This document shows, piece by piece, positions 8,645-15,404 of a DNA stretch of 45,643 nucleotides. The notes below the pieces were generated by a model. It made no database searches, had not been told where the DNA came from, and worked only from the letters and a program-made list of their open reading frames with translations. Position numbers and translations under genes: made by a program. Position 1 is the first letter of the stretch; each line of letters opens with the position of its first letter. Source of the DNA: Burkholderiales bacterium (GTDB lineage Bacteria > Pseudomonadota > Gammaproteobacteria > Burkholderiales > Burkholderiaceae_C); assembly GCA_016195825.1 (NCBI GenBank), contig JACPYV010000138.1, forward strand, positions 1 through 45,643. Reading direction: 5' to 3'.

Positions 8645-10154
8645 GGCCGAGGACGCCGGCCCGCCAGCGCCTTTGCGCGCGTGGCCGCAGCGCTTCGGTA
8701 GCTTTCTCTTCGACAGTCTGCAGGGCCGCTTCGTGCTGGCCATGTTGGGCGGGCTGGCCCTCGTGCAGCTGGTCGTCAACCTGCTCTGGTACTTCCAGAT
8801 CGAGCAACGCGTGCGTCGTCAAACCGAGCTGGCCGCGCACCATGTAGCCAGCGGTGCGATCGGTGCCGTGCGCGCCTTGCGCGAGCTGCCGGCGGCTTAC
8901 CGGCCACTGCTCATCGAGCAGCTGCGCACCATGGGCGGCACCCGCTTTCTGGTCTTCTTCAACAGTGCTGCCGTCACGGTGCCCCCGCTGCCAGGCCAGC
9001 CCATGGCACGCATGCTGGAGCAGCAGGTCACGCAGGAGCTGACGGCGCAGTTGCCTCAATTGAATCGAGGCACATCGGTGCGCGTCGTGCTGGCCTCTCC
9101 CATCGGGCTGGCCGTCGCGCCCAGCGGCGCACTGCTGAGCGATCTGCCGGAGAGCTGGGTGGAGCCGTCCCTGATCGCCGCCGAGCGACCAGCGCCCTTC
9201 CTCGTCATCCAGGCCGAGACCGAGCCCGGCCAGTGGCTGTATCTGAGCAGCACGCTGCCAGACCCGTACTTTCTGGAACAGCTGGAGTTTTTCACCTGGC
9301 AGCGCCTGACGCCGCAACTGCTGGCGCTGGGGCTGGCCGTGCTGCTGACGCTGATCGCCGTGCGCGCCATCACGCGCCCGCTGGCAGGCCTGAGCCGCGC
9401 CGCCGCGCGCGTGGGCCGGCGCGTCGCGCCCAAGCCGCTACGAGTCAGTGGCACGCAGGAGGTGCGCCATGCCATCGAGGCCTTCAACGACATGCAGGAG
9501 CGCATCCGCCGCTACATCGGCGACCGCGAGCGGCTGTTCGCATCCATCTCGCACGACCTGCGCACGCCCATCACGCGGCTGCGCCTACGCAGCGAGCTGC
9601 TGGACGACACCGCCGTCCAGGACGAGTTCCACGAGGACCTCGACGAGCTGGACATGATGGTGAAGACCGCGCTGCAGATCGTGAAGGACACCGACATCCA
9701 CGAGAACCGCGCGCCGCTGCGCATCGATCTAGTGCTGCAGAAGATGGTGCGCGATGCACGCATGGGCGGGCACAAGGTGGAATTGAAGAGCGAGGCGCTG
9801 ACCGTTTTCGGCAAGCCGTTGGCGCTGAAGCGCGCCATCGGCAATCTGCTGGACAACGCGATGTTCTACGGCGAGGGCGAACAGCAGCCGGTTGAGGTGA
9901 GCATGGGCAGCGACGAGGAAGGCCGGGTGCTTGTCACCGTGCGCGACCACGGCCCCGGTGTGCCGGACAGCGCACTCGCCAGGCTGGGCCAACCCTACAC
10001 GCGGCTGGAGCACGGCGCCGCGATGCGCAAGGAGGGCCTGGGCCTGGGCCTATCCATCGTGCGCGAGATTGTGGCGGACCATGGCGGCACGGTGCGCTTT
10101 CGCAATCACCCGTCCGGCGGCTTTGAAGTGCGCCTGGCTTTGCCCGCAGCATGA
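8634..10154 (+). CDS. HAMP-domain sensor histidine kinase
   Basis: Membrane kinase of 506 aa. TM1 is at about 32-55, the periplasmic region at about 56-222 and TM2 at about 224-245. A HAMP linker (about 246-298) follows, then HisKA with His307 in SISHDLRTPITRLRLR and HATPase_c with NLLDNAMFYGEG (N box), VRDHGPGVP (G1) and EGLGLGLSIVREI (G2). The periplasmic domain of about 165 residues has no recognisable sensor fold by eye and could dock the binding protein encoded two genes upstream. It is the third gene of the binding protein-regulator-kinase unit, with an 11-base overlap with the regulator. The conserved asparagine of the N box and the DLRTP after the histidine are intact, so it should be active. 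Confidence 0.92.
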   Translation: MLSEAEDAGPPAPLRAWPQRFGSFLFDSLQGRFVLAMLGGLALVQLVVNLLWYFQIEQRVRRQTELAAHHVASGAIGAVRALRELPAAYRPLLIEQLRTMGGTRFLVFFNSAAVTVPPLPGQPMARMLEQQVTQELTAQLPQLNRGTSVRVVLASPIGLAVAPSGALLSDLPESWVEPSLIAAERPAPFLVIQAETEPGQWLYLSSTLPDPYFLEQLEFFTWQRLTPQLLALGLAVLLTLIAVRAITRPLAGLSRAAARVGRRVAPKPLRVSGTQEVRHAIEAFNDMQERIRRYIGDRERLFASISHDLRTPITRLRLRSELLDDTAVQDEFHEDLDELDMMVKTALQIVKDTDIHENRAPLRIDLVLQKMVRDARMGGHKVELKSEALTVFGKPLALKRAIGNLLDNAMFYGEGEQQPVEVSMGSDEEGRVLVTVRDHGPGVPDSALARLGQPYTRLEHGAAMRKEGLGLGLSIVREIVADHGGTVRFRNHPSGGFEVRLALPAA

Positions 10155-10309
10155 ACGTGAGCCACTCGTCCACGGAGTACCTTGGCCGGCCCTCCGAGGG
10201 GACGGCGATGCTTGCCGGCTCGACCTTCAAGCACATCGCCAAAACGGTCCGGCCTGCGAGTGACCCAGCGCTCGGCCCGCCAAATGCACGACGCAAATGC
10301 CCCCCTGAT

Positions 10310-11791
10310 ATGACCGCACCAAAACACATCGCCATCGTCGGCGGCGGCACAGCCGGCTGGATGACGGCCAACCTGCTGCGGCATCGCTGGGCCGGGCTCG
10401 GCGTCGCCGTCACACTGGTCGAGTCGGCCGACATCGCCACCATCGGCGTCGGCGAAGGTTCGACGCCCTTCCTGCGTCGCTTCTTTCGCACGCTGGGCAT
10501 TGCCGAGCGCGACTGGATGCCGGCCTGCGACGCGACGTTCAAGTGCGGCATCCGCTTCCCCGGCTGGAGTTTGGTGCCCGGCTACGAAAGCTACGTCCAT
10601 CCGTTCTTCAACGAGGCGGACCGCGAGCTGGGCAACCAGTTTTTCACGAACGCCTGCCTGCGCCGGCGCGGCCAGGCGGCTGACGCAAATCCGCAGGACT
10701 TCTTCCTTGCCGCCGAGCTGGCCCGCCAGCGCCGCGCGCCGATCTGCCAGGCCGAGGGGCCGGGCACCGACTACGCCTATCACTTCGACGCCGGCCGGCT
10801 CGGCACCTTCCTGCGCACGCACGCCGTAGGCCTGGGCGTGCGGCACATCGTCGACACAGTGGCCCGCGTGGAACAGCACGAGGACGGCAACCTTGCGGCC
10901 GTACACCTGAAGGGCGGCGCACGCATCGCCGCCGACATCTTCGTCGACTGCAGTGGCTTCAAAGGCCTGCTGATCACAGAGACGCTGGGAGAGCCCTTCC
11001 ACCCCTACCGCGACAACCTCTTCAACGACCGCGCTATCGCCATCCCGACACCCCTGGTCGACGGCGAGGACATACCTTCCGAGACCGTGTCTACCGCGCT
11101 GCCCCACGGCTGGGCCTGGCAGATCCCGCTGACGACGCGCTTCGGCAACGGCTACGTCTACAGCTCGGACTTCATCAGCGACGACGAGGCCGAACGCGAG
11201 CTGCGTGAACACCTCGGCCCGGCGTCTGAAGGCGCAACCGCACGCCGCCTGCGCATGCGCGTGGGCTGCGTGAAACGGCACTGGCACCAAAACTGCGTGG
11301 CCATCGGCCTGGCGCAAGGCTTCATCGAGCCGCTGGAGGCGACCGCGCTGATGCTGATCCAGCTCAGCGTCGAGCAGTTCATCGACGCTCTCGAAGACGA
11401 CAGCTTCGGCCGCGCCAGGCAGGCTGCGTTCAACGAACGCGTGAGCGCGATGTTCGACGGCGTGCGCGACTACGTCGTCGCCCACTACCAGCTGAACACC
11501 CGCCGCGACACGGACTACTGGCGCGCCAACCGCGCGAACCGCCACATCTCCGACCGCCTCGCCAGCCTGTTGGACGTGTGGGACCGCGGCGGCGACTTCG
11601 AAGCCGAGCTGGAACGCCACGGCGCGGCGTTGATGTACCTGCGGCCGTCCTGGTATGCCCTGTTCGCGGGCATGAGCCGCTTTCCGGCCGAACTGCGCCC
11701 GGCACCGCAGGCCGTCACGGCGGCTCAGGCCAAAGAGCGCCTGAAGCAGCTGGCGCAAGCGTTCAGTTCACATCGCAGCCACCTGAGCTGA
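10310..11791 (+). CDS. Flavin-dependent tryptophan halogenase-family protein
   Basis: FAD-dependent halogenase family protein, 493 aa. The FAD-binding motif GGGTAGW lies at about residues 11-17, followed by VGEGSTPFLRRFFRTLGI, in which the family's conserved active-site region sits. The halogenase motif WxWxIP is present as GWAWQIPLTTR at about 265, and FIEPLEATALMLIQ follows. Many members of this family in carbohydrate-using bacteria lie near TonB receptors and SapC-family genes, as here, and may not act on free tryptophan. The start at 10310 places the FAD motif close to the N-terminus as is usual; an in-frame ATG at 10151, overlapping the kinase stop, would add 53 residues with no family match. 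It converges on truD with seven bases between stops. Confidence 0.85.
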   Translation: MTAPKHIAIVGGGTAGWMTANLLRHRWAGLGVAVTLVESADIATIGVGEGSTPFLRRFFRTLGIAERDWMPACDATFKCGIRFPGWSLVPGYESYVHPFFNEADRELGNQFFTNACLRRRGQAADANPQDFFLAAELARQRRAPICQAEGPGTDYAYHFDAGRLGTFLRTHAVGLGVRHIVDTVARVEQHEDGNLAAVHLKGGARIAADIFVDCSGFKGLLITETLGEPFHPYRDNLFNDRAIAIPTPLVDGEDIPSETVSTALPHGWAWQIPLTTRFGNGYVYSSDFISDDEAERELREHLGPASEGATARRLRMRVGCVKRHWHQNCVAIGLAQGFIEPLEATALMLIQLSVEQFIDALEDDSFGRARQAAFNERVSAMFDGVRDYVVAHYQLNTRRDTDYWRANRANRHISDRLASLLDVWDRGGDFEAELERHGAALMYLRPSWYALFAGMSRFPAELRPAPQAVTAAQAKERLKQLAQAFSSHRSHLS

Positions 11792-11798
11792 GGAGCCG

Positions 11799-12812
11799 TC
11801 ATTCGACGGCCGCAGACTCGCTCTCGGTGTGCCGGTCAGGTTCCGTGGTGCGGAGGATTTCGTTCAGCACGGACGTGGCGTAAGTCCCGGCTGGCAAGGA
11901 GAACGTGAGCACCAGTTGATCGGCTTGCGGCCATTCCCATGACATGTCCGCCGGACTCGCCACCAGGGGGCGGCGCTCCTGATCCAGGCCGGCGTGTTCC
12001 ATGCCGTCACACAAGGTGGCGTGACGTTCAGCCACGCCGTTTTCCAGGGCCTGCGCTTGATCGGCGGTGATCACACGGCCCCGTCCCCAGAGCGGTCCGG
12101 TGGGTCGGCCCATCTCGTCCATCACGTCACCGGGCAGGGTCTGGCCCCAGAGTCCCTGCTGAACTCGCAGCGCCAGCACTTCATTGAAGACGAAGGAGCG
12201 CACCGCCGACAGGTAGATGCCCTTCTTCTTCGGGTTGCGCACGCGGATTTCGCGCGCAAGCATCGCGCGGCCTTGCTCGACGTTGCCGCCCTCAAAGCCG
12301 AAACGCTGAGCGCCGAAGTAGTTAGGCACGCCCTGTGACGCCACGGACTTGAGGTTGGCCTCGATGGCGTCGCGGTCGCCGGTCACGTCACGCAGCACGA
12401 TGCGGAACCGGTTGCCCTGCAGATCACCAGGGCGCAGCTTTTTCACATGGCGGCTCTGACTCAGCACCTTGAATTCCGGGTGCTGAAGCCCGGTCAGGTC
12501 GGGCGTCTCGCCCTTTGGAAAATAGATGCTGAACCACTGACGGGTGATGGCGTAGCGATCCTTGAGGCCCGCATAGCCTACGTCCCTGTCCTGCACGCCG
12601 GCGGCCTCGGCCAGTTGCTGGGCGACGAAAGCCGTGTTCGCTCCGTTTTTCTCGATGTCCAGCCAGATGTGTTCGCCCTCACCGGAGGGCAGTTGCAGCG
12701 GCAGTTCCGTCACGACGAAATCCTCGTTGAGGCGTTTCAGGGTGGCGCCAGCGCCGCTGGCCGGATAAGCGTTGGGCCACTGCGGCAAGGTCGTGTATTG
12801 AGCGTCGGTCAT
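11799..12812 (-). CDS. truD: tRNA pseudouridine(13) synthase TruD
   Basis: Cytoplasmic enzyme that isomerises uridine 13 of certain tRNAs to pseudouridine; 337 aa. The catalytic motif GLKDRYAITRQWFS holds the nucleophilic Asp. The preceding N-terminal pattern LKRLNEDFVVTELPL and the downstream LRPGDLQGNRFRIVLRDV and GVPNYFGAQRFGFEGGNV are typical TruD signatures. The start MTDAQYTTLPQ at 12812 matches family length; upstream in-frame codons lack similarity. It stands alone on the minus strand with a gene-poor stretch upstream. Confidence 0.95.
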   Translation of the reverse strand: MTDAQYTTLPQWPNAYPASGAGATLKRLNEDFVVTELPLQLPSGEGEHIWLDIEKNGANTAFVAQQLAEAAGVQDRDVGYAGLKDRYAITRQWFSIYFPKGETPDLTGLQHPEFKVLSQSRHVKKLRPGDLQGNRFRIVLRDVTGDRDAIEANLKSVASQGVPNYFGAQRFGFEGGNVEQGRAMLAREIRVRNPKKKGIYLSAVRSFVFNEVLALRVQQGLWGQTLPGDVMDEMGRPTGPLWGRGRVITADQAQALENGVAERHATLCDGMEHAGLDQERRPLVASPADMSWEWPQADQLVLTFSLPAGTYATSVLNEILRTTEPDRHTESESAAVE

Positions 12813-13343
12813 GAGCGGTCTGAGGGCACCAGCTGTAGAGAGGGGCAGGCTGTCTGGCCGACCAGAAGGCAGTCCAGCCCATGATTCTCCCCCTCCACGC
12901 ACGCCTCGACGAGCGTCAACAGATGCGACTTCAATGGGCACTGTTGCGCGCTACGACAGGCGGCCTCCGGGCGGCGATGTCAACTCACGACCCCGACCAA
13001 GTGCAGAAGTGCGCCGTGCGGTGGCCAATGACCGTGCAAAGCTGGCTGCTGCAGTTCGCGTCAGGCCTCGCTGCCGGCAGCCATCGCCCCAGAAGAGACA
13101 GCTTTTGCTGAGATCGCGTCGCCACAGGCCAACGCTCGGACCCGAGCGTGCTGTACGGGGTCGTTGCAGATCGGTCGCACCGACTTGCGGGTGACGAGGC
13201 AGCGAGTTGATGAGTTGACTTCTCGGATTCGTCAAACCTGATGACAGTTGGATTTCTCGCTCATTGCGGTGCCGGCGGCGCCGCCTTACGCTGTTGTCAT
13301 TTGTCGAAAAGCAGGTGCCGCTGTGCCCTTTGCATCCCACCGC
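12813..13343. other. Gene-poor stretch between truD and an unknown ORF
   Basis: No convincing coding frame is visible in these 531 bases: the open frames are short, arginine/proline-rich shadows. The truD promoter presumably lies near its left end. A short inverted repeat (ACGCTCGG AC CCGAGCGT) sits at 13132-13149 without a following T run. Base composition is somewhat less GC-biased than in flanking genes. Confidence 0.5.
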
Positions 13344-13823
13344 ATGACATGCGATCGCGCGAAGACGCCTTATCCCGGCACCGGCAGGCCCGCGAGCAAA
13401 GGCGAATACGAAAGCTTCCATGCCGCCTTGAAGGCGATACGGGTGAAAGTCAAACACGATAAGGACACGCTGGGTCGCTTCAGTCCGACGATGGGCGTCA
13501 CGCTGCCCACCGAGAACCCTGATCTAGCCACCCTGGCCGACGAATTCCTGCACGCCTGGAATCACCATCACGGCCGGGGCAAGTTCTTGGACGCCGAAGC
13601 GGCCGAACAGCATTGCCGCGTGTACGACATGGCTGTGGATGTATTCAAGCGAACCGGCAAAGGAACGTCCGGCCTGCCCGACGGCTGGGAGCGAACCTTT
13701 CATCAATTGGAGGCGTTGAACTATCTGTCTGCGCCGCTGCACAAGCCTCGTTTCCTGTCCCGCATTGAAGATGACTTGTGGCGTTGGTCGTTGCAGTGGA
13801 AGCAAGACCGCCCCGGTGGCTGA
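13344..13823 (+). CDS. Hypothetical protein, unknown family
   Basis: Open frame of 159 residues from ATG 13344. I do not recognise it. It is a soluble, mainly helical protein with many His and Trp residues (HAWNHHHGRGKF; DLWRWSLQWKQD), no signal peptide and no membrane segment. The composition looks protein-like: balanced charges, few Arg/Pro runs, and helical amphipathic blocks such as ATLADEFLHAW and HCRVYDMAVDVFKR. No good ribosome site precedes the ATG; a TTG at 13248 would extend the frame. It is isolated between gene-poor stretches and has a lower GC bias than its neighbours, consistent with an acquired gene. Confidence 0.5.
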   Translation: MTCDRAKTPYPGTGRPASKGEYESFHAALKAIRVKVKHDKDTLGRFSPTMGVTLPTENPDLATLADEFLHAWNHHHGRGKFLDAEAAEQHCRVYDMAVDVFKRTGKGTSGLPDGWERTFHQLEALNYLSAPLHKPRFLSRIEDDLWRWSLQWKQDRPGG

Positions 13824-14006
13824 ACGCCGGCTATGCGTTCACGAATGGTCTGCTCAGCCTCCGCCAGCGTCCGTCCCGGGCAGATAAAGCCTCTTGTGTG
13901 CTGCCGCAGCAAACGACAACGACCTCTGCGAAGCGGCCAGCCCTAGGGGCCTAGCGCTCTTGGACGCCAGGGCTGCCGCGTCCACAGCGCGACACTGCCC
14001 GATGGC

Positions 14007-15326
14007 TCACCAGCGCCTAAGCCGACTGCCAAACAGTGCGTAAAAGAGGATCAACGCGTACCAAGGCAGCATGACCCAATAGGCCCGCTGCGGGCTGCTC
14101 ACGTCGGCCAGGTGACCGTACAGCATCGGGATCAGCGCACCGCCCGCAATACCCATGATGAGCAGCGCCGAACCGGACGCCGTGTACTTGCCCAACCCCT
14201 CCAGCGCGAGCGGCCAGATGGACGGCCACACGAGAGCGTTGGACAAGCCCAGCAGCGCCAGGCAAAACACCGTGTCGGGCACGGGCGGCACCCCAGCCCA
14301 GCCCAGCAGCGCCTGCGACAACCCCATGCCCGTGGATGACGTCAGCGCGATACCGCTGGCAAACAACAGCCCGGTGCCCGAGGAGAACACCAGCGCCGTG
14401 CGCTGGGACATCCAGCGCGGGATCATCGCCACGCCCAGGAGATAACCCAGCACCATGAAGCCCATCGTGTACGAGGTCAGCACGCCGTAGTGCTCGACCC
14501 CCAGCTGGCGGCCGTACAGGCCGATGGTGTCGCCAGCGATGACTTCGACGCCCACGTAGCCGAACAGCGCGATGGCGCCCAGCACCACCTGCGGATGCTT
14601 GAAGACGCCCCAGCGCGTGACCGCGGCGCCCAGCCCGCCAGCGGCCTCCAGCTCGGGCTCGCGCAGGGATGAAAAATGGATCAACAGCATGAAGGCGAAC
14701 AGGCCCGCTGCCATCACCGCATACGGGAACACCAGCCGCTGCGACAGCTCGTTGCGCAGCGCCTCGCGGCCGGCCGCGTCCAGCGCTGCCAGCGCCGGCT
14801 CCGAGAAGCGGTCCATGCCCGACAGGATCAGCGCCGAGAACACCAGAGGCACGACGATGCCGGCGCCCTTGTTGAACAGGCCCATGATGGAGATGCGCAT
14901 GGCGGCGCTGTCGCGTGAACCGATGCAGACGATGTACGGGTTGATGGCTGTCTGCATCAGCGTCATGCCGCTGGCCAGCGTGAACAGCGCCACCAGAAAG
15001 ACCGCGTATTCGCCCGAGCGGGCGGCGGGGATGAAGGCAAGCGCACCGACAGCCATGACGCCCAGCGCGACTGTCATGCCGCGCTTGTAGCCGATGCGCG
15101 CCAGGATGGCCGCAGACGGCAACGCCATCACCGTGTAGGCGATGTAGAACGCAAACGTGACCCACAGCGCCTGGAAGTTATTGAGCTCGCAGACGATCTT
15201 GAGGAAGGGGATCAGCGAGCCGTTCAGCCAGGTGGCAAAGCCGAGGATAAAGAACATCAGCCCGATGAAGAGCATCGGCAGCAGCACGCCCTGGCCTGCC
15301 GTGGGTGTGAGGGTTTTGGTGTGCAT
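14007..15326 (-). CDS. FucP-family sugar:proton symporter (MFS)
   Basis: Inner-membrane major facilitator of the FHS/FucP subgroup, 439 aa with about twelve transmembrane segments. Signatures include LMFFILGFATWLNGSLIPFLK in TM1, ARIGYKRGM in the loop between TM2 and TM3, SGMTLMQTAINPYIV in TM4 and LGLSNALVWPSIWPLALEGLG in the C-terminal half. These are shared with FucP, GluP and the NagP N-acetylglucosamine transporters. ATG 15326 (MHTKTLTPTAGQGVLL) is chosen since the first TM begins shortly after. It follows the TonB receptor gene in the same direction with 78 bases between, so the pair probably moves one sugar across outer and inner membranes. The exact sugar cannot be told from sequence. 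Confidence 0.88.
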   Translation of the reverse strand: MHTKTLTPTAGQGVLLPMLFIGLMFFILGFATWLNGSLIPFLKIVCELNNFQALWVTFAFYIAYTVMALPSAAILARIGYKRGMTVALGVMAVGALAFIPAARSGEYAVFLVALFTLASGMTLMQTAINPYIVCIGSRDSAAMRISIMGLFNKGAGIVVPLVFSALILSGMDRFSEPALAALDAAGREALRNELSQRLVFPYAVMAAGLFAFMLLIHFSSLREPELEAAGGLGAAVTRWGVFKHPQVVLGAIALFGYVGVEVIAGDTIGLYGRQLGVEHYGVLTSYTMGFMVLGYLLGVAMIPRWMSQRTALVFSSGTGLLFASGIALTSSTGMGLSQALLGWAGVPPVPDTVFCLALLGLSNALVWPSIWPLALEGLGKYTASGSALLIMGIAGGALIPMLYGHLADVSSPQRAYWVMLPWYALILFYALFGSRLRRW

Positions 15327-15348
15327 GGGGGAAGCAGCAAAGCAAGGG

Positions 15349-15377
15349 CTGGCAGCGGTGTATTGCACCGCTGCCAG
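15349..15377 (-). other. Perfect 12-bp intergenic stem-loop between TonB receptor and sugar symporter genes
   Basis: CTGGCAGCGGTG and CACCGCTGCCAG form a perfect 12-base-pair stem with a five-base loop (TATTG). No T run follows on the minus strand, so it is more likely an RNA-stability or attenuating hairpin inside the receptor-symporter transcript than a full terminator. It could protect the receptor message from 3' decay and give less symporter than receptor. Confidence 0.6.
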
Positions 15378-15404
15378 AGTTCACGTCAAGCGGCAGGCCG
15401 CTCG

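Noticed and set aside
10151..10309. Upstream ATG overlapping the kinase stop as start of the halogenase gene
   Set aside because: It would add 53 residues without family similarity before the FAD motif; the overlap with the kinase stop is tempting but the family usually starts a few residues before GGGTAGW.
13132..13149. Short palindrome ACGCTCGG/CCGAGCGT as a terminator
   Set aside because: The loop is two bases, no T run follows and no gene ends nearby.
12951..13457. Minus-strand 168-residue open frame
   Set aside because: Arg/Ser/Pro-rich low-quality composition without conserved-looking blocks; it overlaps the more protein-like plus-strand ORF and is probably non-coding.
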